Shown here: positions 32,846-43,718 of the stretch, piece after piece
How positions within the stretch are numbered: the stretch's first letter is position 1
Layout: every line of letters begins with the position of its first letter
NCBI GenBank assembly: GCA_037176725.1
Contig: JAZBRS010000035.1
Span: 45,394,001-45,458,000, forward strand
DNA length: 64,000 bases
Reading direction: 5' to 3'
DNA from: Posidonia oceanica
Taxonomy: Eukaryota > Streptophyta > Magnoliopsida > Alismatales > Posidoniaceae
Position numbers and translations under genes: made by a program
The notes under the pieces: generated by a model
What the model saw: the letters and a program-made list of their open reading frames with translations, nothing else
The model's database searches: none
What the model was told of the DNA's origin: nothing

Positions 32846-34765
32846 GCGCTATGCCCAAATTCCCAACTGCCAGAAAAAGAATGGGTCTACATCGAGGACT
32901 ATTACTCAGATGAGGAAGAGTCTGGTATAGTTGAGGCAGCCCCAACCAGCAGCAAGGACCAGCTCAGCGCGACTGCGTCCCGGTCAGTTTGCTTAGCACT
33001 TACCAGTGAAGTAGTAGAATTGGCAAACCTTGGGATAGGGCTGATAGCTTCCCTTCTTCCTGCAGCGTCACCAAAGTTGCCGACAGTTGCAGCTCCAGCA
33101 CCAGAACTAGAAGCACGCCCTCCGGCGTTATCCGGCAGTCAGCCTGTGGCCGCAGCCGCACCAGCTTAGAAATCACTTTCTCAGGCGGCACAGTCGGCTA
33201 GGTTAGGCGACAGCGTGATTCAGCTTGCATCATTAACAGCGCCACAAGCAAGCCGGGTGGCTCAGTCAGGCACACCGCTGTCAGCCTCAGCAGATCTTGC
33301 TATGCGGAAGATTCTCGCCACCGCTATCGGGAGACCACCACTATCACCCACGGGCACCGGCGTTTCATCCCCAAGCATGGCGGCCCAGCCATCGGCCCCT
33401 CAGAAGAGCGGTTGTGCCTCCCTGCCAGCACCAGCAGTGATCCTGGCAGCATACCCAGCAACAGCAAAGCAGATGCCCCAAGCAGTAGAAAGCCCAGCAG
33501 TCGAGCCAGGACCGGCCGCAAACCCGGCAGTCGCTTACTACGTCGACTCACCCTCGGATGAGGAGGCAGAAGCAGCTGCTGATGCTTAGATTGACTTCTC
33601 TATGGGAGACTTGGAGTAGTTATTCCAGGAGTAGCTCGCGTCCCTAGCGCAGGACGTGGCAGAACATGAGACTGCGCAAAAGAAGGGGAAGGCCGTGGCT
33701 ACAGATCCCTCTATCATGGTCCTAGAGGAAGATCTAGCGCTCGAGGCACCCATCAGACCAGATGAGCTGATCACCCTACAGCCAAGAGGTGGGTCTCGAT
33801 GGTTTGTGCAACGCATGCCACATATAAGCAAAGCAGCAGTAGCAGAGCCAGATGCACCAGCAGTAGAGCATCATGTAGTACAGCAGGCAGAAGAAAGAGA
33901 GTCCCATGCAGAGCCCCATGCAGAAAGAGAGTTCCATGCAGAGCCCCATGCAGAAAGAGAGTCCCATGCAGAGCACCATGCAGAGTCCCATGCAGAGCCC
34001 CATGCAGAAAGAGAGTCCCATGCAGAGCACCATGCAGAGTCCCATGCAGAGCCCCATGCAGAAAGAGAGTCCCATGTAGAGCCCCATGCAGAAAGAGAGT
34101 CCCATGTAGAGCACCATGCAGAGCACCATGCAGAGTCCCATGCAGAGCACCATGTAGAAGGAGGAGAGTCCCATGCAGAGTCCCATGCAGAGCCCCATGC
34201 AGAGTCCCATGCAATAGAAGTAGCGTCCCATGCAGTAGATGTAGAGCACCATGCAGTAGATGTAGAGTCCCATGCAGTAGAAGCAGAGTCCCATGCAGTA
34301 GATATAGAGCGACATGCAGTAGCAGTAGAGCAACATGCACCTATATTAGTAGAGCAGCATGCAGTAGTAGCAGAGCAATATGCGCAAGTGGCAGCAGTAC
34401 AGCATGTATCGGTAATGGCACCATATGCACAAACAGCAGCGCAGCAGTCACCAGCAGTACAGTCAGCAGCAGTACAGTTAACAGAATCAGCAGAGTCAGA
34501 GCAGGCAGAAACAGCTGAGAAGCTTGTCAGGACAGAGGTCACGCGCCGAGAGTATAAAAACACTCGGGTATGCATGACCATCCTGAAGTGTCACCATGGC
34601 CAAGCAACGGAACACTTGCACTCCTTCGATATCTCAGATCCCACCTTTGAGATGGAGATCCTCTCAGAACTTATTGCATATGGAGAGGAGGATGATACAG
34701 GCGAAGATGAGAATGACGAACCATCGCCTGAGTTCCGGCCCCACGACGACGATCCAGAAGGCCCC
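32846..34765 (+). pseudogene. B polyprotein linker, with repeat expansion
   Basis: Low-complexity Ala/Pro/Ser-rich and acidic text joining protease to RT, homologous to about 6300-7850 in A1 (EDYYSDEEESG, AYYVDSPSDEEAE, RPDELITLQPRGGSRWFVQ). Stops include two TAG codons near 33618 and 33633 (SMGDLE-stop-LFQE-stop-LAS), the second in place of a Gln codon of A1. It contains the His/Ala/Glu repeat at about 33897-34330. A frameshift at about 34765 follows DDDPEGP. Confidence 0.85.
33897..34330 (+). repeat. In-frame 15/30-bp repeats encoding SHAEPHAERE-like peptides
   Basis: Units of 'gagtcccatgcagagc' type repeat more than 20 times, changing to SHAVEAESHAVD-like units after about 34210. The corresponding part of A1 is shorter and reads SAV/SAE-type repeats, so the segment expands and drifts by codon-sized slippage. 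All strands and frames stay open here, giving large spurious ORFs. Confidence 0.9.
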
Positions 34766-36302
34766 TAACCTCCATGTCGAAGAGGAGACAGAGGTTGTCA
34801 GCATTGGCACAGCAGAAGAAATCAGAGAGGTCCGCATCAGCGCCCTTCTGTCGCCCCAAGCTAGAGCATAACTCATCGCATTCTTGAAGGAGTATGCAAA
34901 TGTCTTTGCTTGGAGCTATGAGGATATGGTGGGCCTCAACATTGAGATAGTTGTGCACAACCTGCCCTTAGACCCAGATGCAAGGCCAGTAAAGCAGAAG
35001 CTAAGGCGATGGCGACCGCAGTGGCTACTTATGATCAAAGAGGAGATCATGAAGCAGCACGGCGTTAACTTCCTCAAGGTCGTCCTTTACCTGAGTGGCT
35101 TGCAAATGTCGTCCCAGTGCCCAAAAAAGACGGACGAGTCCGCATGTGCATCGACTATCGGGACCTGAACAAGGCGAGTCCCAAGGATGATTTTCCACTG
35201 CCGCACATTGACATCCTGGTTGATAATACTGCAGGACACAAAATGCTCTCCTTCATGGACGGCTTCTCTGGCTATAATCAAATCAGAATGGCAAAAGAGG
35301 ATATGGAGAAAACATCATTCATCACCCCTTGGGGTGTCTTCTGCTATCAAGTTATGCCGTTTGGGTTGAAGAATGCTGGCGCAACCTATCAGAGGGCCAT
35401 GACTACACTTTTCCATGACCTCATGCATCAAGAAGTTGAGGTATACGTGGATGATATGATTGCCAAGACCAAAGAGCCTCAGGATCACCTTGCCTACTTA
35501 AGGAAGCTCTTTGACCGCTTGCAAAAGTACAAGCTGCGCCTTAACCCCAGCAAATGCGTATTTGGGGTATCTTCTGGCAAGCACCTAGGCTACATTGTTA
35601 GCCAGAGGGGGATTGAAGTGGACCCGATGAAGGCAAAAGCCATCGTGGATATGCCACCCCCAGGACAGAGAAAGAAGTCCGAGGCCTGCTCGGATGCCTG
35701 CAGTATATTAGTCGGTTCATTGCGCAGCTCACGCTATATGCAAACCGATCTTCAAGCTCCTGAAGTAGAATGCACAGATCAGTTGGAGCGAAGAGTGCCA
35801 AGCCGCTCTCGACAAGATTAAGTAGCTTCTGACCAAGCCTCCTGTGTTGGTCCCTCCCACGCCTGGGAGACCTCTGCTTCTCTACCTCTCTACCACCCAG
35901 CATTCCATGGGCACCGTCTTGGGCCAGCATGATGAATCTGGTAGAAAGGAGCATGCCATTTATTACCTGAGCAAGAAATTCAATGACTACGAAGCCAGGT
36001 ATAGCACAATGTAGAAGACCTGCTTATCTCTCTTCTAGGCTACACAAAAGCTGAGGCATTACATGATGTCGTACCCAGTTCGGCTCCTATGCTGACATGA
36101 CCCCATCAAGTTCCTCTTCTAGAAGCCAGCAATGGTAGGTAGATGCGTCAAGTGGCAAGTGTTGTTGTCTCAGTACGACATCACCTTTGTCACACAGCAC
36201 GCCATGAAGGGCCAAGCCATGGCAGATCACCTTGCAGACTTTCCTTTGCCTGAATACCAACCTCTCTAGACGCTGTTCCCGGATGAGGACATCCTCTTTG
36301 CA
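34766..36302 (+). pseudogene. pol: B reverse transcriptase and first RNase H, decayed
   Basis: The RT approach (NLHVEEETEVV, EYANVFAWSYEDM) is separated by a TAA near 34869 and an indel in the YPEW region near 35090. The RT core is open at 35117-35660 with YVDDM intact. An indel near 35660 (after VDMPPP), further indels near 35740, and stops at about 36013-36125 (Trp and Gln codons changed to TAG, an Arg codon to TGA) break the RNase H. Confidence 0.92.
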
Positions 36303-38069
36303 ATGGAAGACGCTGAAGAGAAGGACCCTGAAGACTTAGAGCATTGGCAGTTGTACTTTGATGGCGCTGTCAACAAGAAGGGCCGAGGCATAGGCGCGGT
36401 GCTGACCACACCGCAGGGGCAGATGATCCCCTTTGCAAGGAAGCGGACCTTCAAATGCACTAACAATGAAGCAGAATATGAAGCATGCATTCAGGGATTA
36501 AAGGTCGCACTTGAGCATGAGGCGCAGAAGCTGCATGTGCACGGTGATGCCATGCTGGTGATTTCCTAAGTGAATGGCAACTGGAGAACAAAAGATCCAA
36601 AGTTAGTGCCATATCACGAACACCTGCTGAAGCTGATAGAGCAGTTTGCAAGCATCTACTTCTCGTATATGTACAGAGCAAGGAATGCATATGCAGATGC
36701 GTTGGAAACCTTAGCGTCCTGGCTTAGTATACCTGAGGATCTAGCAATAGATGTATCAGTTACACGCATGGAGCAGCCTGCGCATTGCATGAGCATAGAA
36801 GAGGCAGATTCGGCAGAAGAGCAGCCTTGGTACTACGATGTCAAAGCATTCCTTGAGTCTGGCAGCCACCCGCCCGGCACCTCAGCAGTAGATAGGAGAA
36901 CTTTGGCGCGTCTGGCGTCAAAGTATGTGTTAGGGGCCGGACAGCTATACAGAAGGTCATACAGCCAAATGCTCCTACGCTGCCTAAGCAAGCAAGAGGC
37001 CAACACACTTACGCTCCAAGTTCATGCAGGGACTTGTGGTCCACATATGAACGGAGTGCTCCTGGCCAAGAAGATAATGTTGCAAGGCTACTTTTGGTCA
37101 ACCATGGAGGCAAACTGCTGCCAGTTTGTGCGTAGATGCCACAACTGCCAGATCCATGGTAATCTTATGCACGCACCCCCGCAGGAATTGCATAGCATGT
37201 CCTCGCCAAGGCCCTTCTCCACCTAAGGGATGGATGTCATTGGCACCATACACCCTACAGCATTGAATGGTCATCGCTTCATCCTGGTAGCGATAGATTA
37301 TTTCACTAAGCGGGTGGAAGCAGCCTCCTACAAGGCGGTCATTGCCGCGGTGACAGAAAAGTTTATTAGAAATAACATTGTCACCCGGTATGGGGTCCCG
37401 CATATGGTCATCTCTGACAATGGCCCGAATTTTATTACAAGGAGGATCGAAGAATACCTGCAGAAGCATCAGATCAAGCATCATAGATCCTCGCCATATC
37501 GGTCGTAGATGAATGGAGCAGTGGAATCGGCCAACAAAAACATTATGAAGATAGTGAAGAAGATGGCAGAAACCCATAGAGACTGGCATGATAAGCTCCC
37601 GTACGCACTCTGGGCATACAGAACATCAGTGCAGACCTCTACAGGAGCCACCCCTTATTCGCTGGCATATGGCATGGAGGCAGTGCTGCCTGTCGAAGTG
37701 GAGATCCCTTCGCTGCGAATCCTGTGAGAAGCAGAGCTGGAAGAAGCAGAATGGGTCGAGGACTGCTGCGCCCAGCTCAACCTGATTGACAAGCGCAGAT
37801 TGCAAGCAATGCATAATGCTCGCTGCTACCAGAAGCGTATGGCAAGAGCATAACTAAGGAAGGTGCGACCCAGGAGCTTCCAGCCAGGTGACCTTATCTT
37901 GCAAGCCATCCACTTGCCAGATGGTCGAGGCAAATTCCGACCCAACTGGCGTGGTCCCTTTGTGGTCAAGCAGGCATTCTCAGGCGGCACAGTGATTCTT
38001 GAGGACATGGATCAAACTGGGCAGTCAGAGCCGGTCAATGCATGCTATCTCAAGAAGTACTACCAATAG
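36303..38069 (+). pseudogene. pol: B second RNase H and integrase, decayed
   Basis: RNase H-2 (LYFDGAVNKKGRGIG, NNEAEYEACIQG) stops at a TAA at 36567 where A1 has CAA. The integrase zinc module (VHAGTCGPHMNG, RRCHNCQIHG), DDE Asp regions (GMDVIGTIHP, SDNGPNF) and Glu region (AVESANKN) are present. Stops at 37227 (TAA for Trp), 37506 (TAG for Gln), about 37725 (TGA for Arg) and near 37852 interrupt it. It ends LKKYYQ at 38069, like A1, with no chromodomain. Confidence 0.92.
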
Positions 38070-39547
38070 CCTGGCCCCAACCTTGCAGAGCATTTCCTCC
38101 CATCCTACCATTTGCATCTTCTCTTCCTTGTACATCCTCCCTGCATCCCAATCTCGTCCCTTGCATTCCCGCATTCTCTGCATATAGCCTTGCATTCTCT
38201 ATCTCTTCCTGCATACCTCCAGCAAAAATCAAAAAATTTCTGCAAGAATCATACATTGCATTTTGGCCCGATGATGAAATCGGACGTGCTGCCTGCTTTG
38301 GAAGGAGTCTACCCTGCCTCACCTGACACTACTTGGGCGTCTTAGCTAGTGAGGGAGCCACCTTTCAAATGAGAACAGGCGAAACAACCAAACCCCTTAG
38401 GACTTGCACTTCCCGAGGGAGATAAAATGCTAGGACATGAGCAAATGTGAGCATAAAAGAATATGTCTAAGCATGGGCACAAAAGAAAAAGCAACAGAAG
38501 GCGAAGGCAGAAGTAGGCCCTAGAGATAGAGGTGTGTAGCATAACCCTGTCCCTCCGAACTGCTTCGGAGATGATCCATCACTTAGCACCTTGGAGCCCC
38601 GAATCCACTTCAAAACCTCAGTGCCCATTACCTCTAAGCCTGGGATAGTGGAAGCTTGCAAAAAAAGAAGAAAAGAAAAAGCAAAAGGCAAAAAAAAAGG
38701 GAAGAGAAAGCAAAAAGAAAAGCAACCCTAGAAAGAAAAAAAAAAGGCAAGCAACGCAATCCCTTACAGATAAGCAAAGTTTGCGCCTGGGGAATCCACA
38801 AACCTTGCAAAGCCTTTAAACTCAACAAGGCCTAGCAAGTAGCTCCCCAACTCCAACTAGGTGCCCACTACCTCCAAGTTAGGGATAGGGGAAACCTACA
38901 TGCCTATGAGGGAGCCAAAACGATGCAAAAGGGTAGGTGTAGGTCCTTTGGAGTTTGGTCTGGAGCCTGTCCTCACCACCCACCACCCCCGCACTGCAAA
39001 TAACCCCTTCCCGAGCGCCACCAGCAAGTTAAGAGCTTGAGTAGAATCCAGTGAGTCAGGGACCCCTCTCTTCCTCTACAGTAGGCACCAAGCACTCCTT
39101 ATGCTGAGGGCTACAGCATATAAGCTAAGTCATTGCATACATCCATAGCATCTAGTCCAAGTCATGCACATCTCTCCACATACTAAGCATAAACCCTGCA
39201 TGCATGCATAGCATAAGTCCTTCCCTTTTCTTCTATCTCCCCGCTCTGCAAAACTTGGCCCAGCATTGAGGCAGTACTTCTACCCGGCATGCGTCGACCT
39301 TCTTAAAGCTGCACTAGTCCAGAGCTCCGACCAACCACTTGCCCCAGCAGAGCTGCCTCTAGTCTGAATATGTTTAAATATCTGTACTCTGAATGCTAAC
39401 TGTTAAACCTGCTAAAGCTGCTGTGTTAATTTTGAAATGATGCCCTTTACCAGCCAGCTGTATGCTTATACCTGATCTGATGAACTGCAACTCTGTTTAC
39501 AGGTACCTGAGCTTTCTGTACCAGCAGCCTGCACTTACACTCCTGCA
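38070..39547 (+). other. B post-pol spacer
   Basis: No gene. It aligns with the A1 spacer: a block near 38270-38600, then an A-rich tract (about 38650-38755), then 'ggtaggtgtaggtcc' and CACC-rich sequence (about 38930-39000). The end (about 39480-39547) has 'tgtttacaggtacctgagc', a possible splice acceptor before the PMD start. Confidence 0.65.
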
Positions 39548-40703
39548 ATGGGTTATCCAACTCTGGTCACTCCCATGCACTGTTCAGATGCCTTGCGAGA
39601 GTGGGTTGGCAAACTCACTGAAGCTGATCGCGAGACGCTGCACACTTGGGGGATTCCCTCTAAACTTCTGAAAGCAGCAGATGTTGAAGTGAACCGGCAC
39701 CTCCTATGCGCTGCAGTAAGATTCTGGAAGCCAGCACATCACGTCTTCCACTTCAGCAGGACGGAGCTGACTCCTACGCTTGAGGAGGTGCGCCGGATCT
39801 ATGGCTTCTCTGCAATTATGGGACCCCCAATCTTTATGAGGCGCAATGGATATGCTGCGGTCCTGAGCCAGCTGACTGGGCTCTCTGTTAAGCGCGTCCA
39901 GCAAAAACTTATCTGCACTAGCGGGCCCACGCCCCCACTCCGCCTAGAGTACTTTGATGCTGTTATGGAGAAGTGCGCTGAACTTGGAGACAAGCTGTTG
40001 CTCCAGGGATTCGTCGTCCACTTCCTAGGCGAGCTGATCTTCACGCATGGAAGGATGACGGTTGCAATCGAGATTGCTGACATTGCACTTGCAGTGGTGA
40101 CCCGGCACCTTGACCTGGCACCAGTCGTCCTCGCAGAAACGTATCGTGGGTTGGACCGCGTTGTGCACTGCTACCGTCAATTCCACGGTTGCGGAGTGCT
40201 TGTGCAGATCTAGCTAGCTGCACACCTGGAGATGGACCTCTTATGCCCTCAGAGGCATGCTATTGAAACATACTGTAGCAGTGGTCACGCAAGAACCATA
40301 AAGAGTGTGCCAGAAGAGTATCAGAAGCTATCTGAGCTGACAGATGATGCAGTAACCTGGCGAATCATCCCATCTGCAGTAGAGCCCTTCACCGTCTTCT
40401 TCGATGCTCGCGATACGCAACTCATAGTACTGCCAGGATTCATCAGAGGTGTGGAGTACCACCCTATCAAGGTTATGCAGTAGTTTGGCTACATACCCCT
40501 TCAGCACAACAACCTCTACAACAGTGCTAGCAGACTTGATGCGGCACGAGGTAAAATCTAGTGATATCACAGCTGTGAAGGGCTCGGGATGTACTTCTGA
40601 GTACGTCTCCGAGGTGCAGGGACTCTGGCCCCTTAGCGAGATCCCTCCAAGCGCCCCCCAGTTTCCAGACTCCCGTCCAGCAAAGAAGGCCCGACACAAC
40701 TAA
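39548..40703 (+). pseudogene. PMD gene of B, decayed
   Basis: Starts MGYPTLVTPMHC, colinear with the intact A1 gene, with the diagnostic block RFWKPAHHVFHFSRTELTP and TLEE. TAG at 40211 replaces Trp and TAG at 40481 replaces Gln. A deletion of roughly 40 bases just after 40490 shifts the frame, and the C-terminus (GLWPLSEIPPSAP, PAKKARHN) is recovered in the third frame to 40703. Confidence 0.88.
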
Positions 40704-41239
40704 GCGTCTATGCAGCTATCTGCTTGTATAGCTTTTTGCTTGAACCATGCTGTATCTTTCGGCCTATCAGAGGCGTGTAACCAGAGATTCACTCAATACA
40801 AAGACGTTTCACGCCATTTGTTTGTGTTGCACGCCTTGCCTATTTGCATATCTGTTCCTGTCAGGATGTTATAGGACCTGCATCAAGCACCTCAGAGCAT
40901 TAGCCCATGCAGACAACCTGTAGCAGCCCCGCAAAAAGAAATCCAGAACAGTTCCCCCTGCAAGCATCATGCAATCAACAACCTCGGCAGGAGAGTTGCA
41001 GCAAAGCCCTCTTCAGTCATCATGCACGCAAAGAACCCTGTTGATCCATGCATCACCGCTACCACTTGCCTAGTTTGCTCTGGGCTGGCACCCCTAACTG
41101 CTCGCTTCGCAAACGCGTTAGTTTTGTCTGCTTTTTTCTTTCTTTTGGTACTAGGAGTGCCTCGACTGTCCCTTGGTATCATCCCTGATACCAGGGGCAT
41201 CATTTTAGGCTGCTCTCTGGTATCGCTTTCCCTTTTTTC
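40704..41239 (+). other. Region between PMD gene and array in B
   Basis: No gene. 'ggcgtgtaaccagag' followed by 'caatacaaagacgtttcac' (about 40771-40812) is conserved as the reverse complement in C (about 62128-62180) and may be the PMD 3' UTR. A perfect palindrome GGTATCATCCCTGATACC lies at 41175-41192. Confidence 0.6.
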
Positions 41240-43200
41240 CTTTCTTGCCTACTCCTCGGGCGAGGACAAGCTCTTCTCGGACTCCGTGTGCTCAGTGTCC
41301 TGCCCTGTATCCTCGTGCGAGGATCAGCCCTTGCATGGCTTCGCTCTGTGCGGACGATGCCCATGCTTGCCCTCCCCCTTTCCCTTCCTGCTTATCCTCA
41401 TGCGAGGATAAGTCTTTTGTCTTTCTTACTGGTCCTCGTGTGAGGACAAGCCTTTTTCCGTTTTGCGTGGCTCCACTCCGTGCGGACAGGGTCCCGTGTG
41501 CTTGCTTCCCCGGGCGGGGACAAGCTTCTTTCTTCTGCCCCTCCTGCTTATCCTCGTGCGAGGATAAGCCTTTTTCCATTTTACGTGGCTCCACTCCGTG
41601 CAGACGGGGTCCCGCGTGCTTGCTTCCCTGGGAGGGGACAAGCTTCTTTCTTCTGCCCCTCCTACTTGTCCTCGTGCGAGGATAAGCCCTTTTTCCTTTT
41701 CTACGTGACTTCCCTCCATGCGGATGGGGTCCCGCGCGCTTGCTTCCTCGGGCAAGGACAAGCTTCTTTCTTCTGTCCCTCCTGCTTGCTTCCTCGAGCG
41801 AGGACAAGCCTTTTTTTTCCTTTTGCTTGCTTCCTCGGGCGAGGACAAGCTTTGCGCAGCTCCACGCGGATGGAGTTTTCCTGTTCCTCGGGCAAGGATC
41901 AGGCCCGCTTACTCCTCGACCAAGGATAAGCGTATGCGTGCCCCTGCTTGCTCCTCGGGCGAGGACAAGCTCTTCTTGGACTCCGTATGCTCGGTGTCCT
42001 GCCCTGTATCCTCATGCGAGGATCAGCCCTTCTGTGGCTTCGCTCCGTGTGGACGATGCCCATGCTTGCCGGCCTCCTTTCCCTTCCTGCTTATCCTCAT
42101 GCAAGGATAAGTCTTTTGTCTTTCTTGCTGTCCTCCTGCAAGGACAAGCCTTTTTCCATTTTGCGTGGCTCCGCTCCGTACGGACGGGGTCCCACACGCT
42201 TGCTTCCCCGGGCGGGGACAAGCTTCTTTCTTCTGCCTCTCCTGCTTGTCCTCGGGTGAGGATAAGCCTTTTTCCTTTTCTGCGTGACTTCCCTCCGTGC
42301 AGACGGGGTCCCACGTGCTTGCTTCCCCGGGCGGGGACAAGCTTCTTTCTTCTGCCTCTCCTGCTTGTCCTCGTGCGAGGATAAGCCTTTTTTCTTTTCT
42401 GCGTGACTTCCCTCCATGCAGACAGGGTCCCGCGTGCTTGCTTCCTCGGGCGAGGACAAGCTTCTTTCTTGTTTCCCTCCTGCTCGTTTCCCTGGTCGGG
42501 GACAAGCCCCCTATCTAACCCTCGGGGCTCGGGTCAGACTACTACTTGTTTCCTCGGGCGAGGACAAGCCCCCCTTTTGATTCTGTCCACGTGGAATCCC
42601 CCGCTTGCTTCCTCGGGCAAGGACAAGCTCTTCTCAGACCCCGTATGCTCAGAGTCCTGCCCTGTATCCTCGTGCGAGGATCAGCCCTTGCGTGGCCTCG
42701 CTCCGTGCAGATGATGCCCACGCTTGCCAACCTCCTTTCTTTTCTTGCTTGCTCCTCGGGCGAGTACAAGCTCTTCTCGGACCCCGTATGCTCGAAGTCC
42801 TGCCCTGTATCCTCGTGCGAGGATCAGCCCTTGCGTGGCCTCACTCCGTGCGGACGATGCCCACGCTTGCCAACCTCCTTTCTTTTCTTGCTTGCTCCTC
42901 GGGCAAGGACAAGCTCTTCTCGGACCCCGTATGCTCAGAGTCCTGCCCTGTATCCTCATGCGAGGATCAGCCCTTGAGTGGCCTCGTTCCGTGCGGACGA
43001 TGCCCACGCTTGCCAACCTCCTTTCTTTTCTTGCTTGCTCCTCGGGCGAGGACAAGCTCTTCTCGGACCCCGTATGCTCGGAGTCCTGCTCTGTATCCTC
43101 GTGCGAGGATTAGCCCTTGCGTGGCCTCGTTCCATGCAGACGATGCCCACGCTTGCCAACACCCTTTCTTTTCTTGCTTGTTTCCTCAGGCGAGGACATG
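41240..43200 (+). repeat. Palindrome-bearing tandem array of B (CTTGTCCTCG/CGAGGACAAG)
   Basis: About 2 kb of tandem units, each with one or more imperfect hairpins of the form CTTG(C/T)TTCCTCGGGCGAGGACAAGC or TCCTCGTGCGAGGA. Two unit types alternate: one of about 120 bases (41450-42480) and one of about 143 bases (landmark 'ctcggaccccgtatgctc', last copies about 42772, 42915 and 43057). The CCTCG/CGAGG arms are kept while the text between them varies. It is homologous in reverse orientation to the array of C. Confidence 0.92.
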
Positions 43201-43705
43201 CTGCTCCTGTTTTCCTTGCGGGCTAACAGCCCCAACTGCTCAGTCGACAGCCGTCCAATTGTCTCCCCCCTCTGCTTGCTGGGCTAGCAGCCCTAACTGC
43301 TTGGATGCCAAGCCCGTCAGCCTTGTCAAGCATTTCCTTTGTGAGGACGGACTAACCCCCAAACTCACGCATTGCACTGCAACTTTATTTGCATTTCTTC
43401 TGCATCAGCATCGCATTCTTGCACTAGCAGCATTGCATGATAAATAACTGCATCAGCATGCATTACATCTGCACTAACATCTAACATAACCTTTGCACTA
43501 ACTTCTGCATTAGCATGCACCGCATTGCACGCATGGCATCAGCATCCACATTTGCATCTGCACCTGCATTGTGGCTTTGGGTCAGGTCTTCCAGTGCATC
43601 CACTGGGCGAATGACTCACGCCTACAGTGTTTTGCACTCTCGCCGGCGTCTAGTAGGGTGTCTTGTCTACCCTAAGCAGCGGTCTCGCTTCACTTGACCT
43701 CGCTC
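43201..43705 (+). other. B sequence between array and polypurine tract
   Basis: No gene. It includes 'gcatcagcatgcat'-type TGCAT-rich stretches (about 43385-43560), also found as reverse complement in C (about 60240-60350) and D (about 53540-53740). Confidence 0.6.
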
Positions 43706-43718
43706 AGGGAGGGGCATC
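43706..43718 (+). other. Polypurine tract of B
   Basis: AGGGAGGGGCATC directly before the 3' LTR TGTAGACACC. The matching tract in C (60125-60137, minus) reads AGGGAGGGACATC. It primes plus-strand DNA synthesis. Confidence 0.85.

Noticed and set aside
33771..34581. Large minus-strand and alternative-frame ORFs over the SHAEPHAERE repeats
   Set aside because: Shadows of an in-frame repeat in the polyprotein linker.
42605..43447. 280-codon ORF over the B array
   Set aside because: Low-complexity product of the tandem array; not kept in the homologous array of C.
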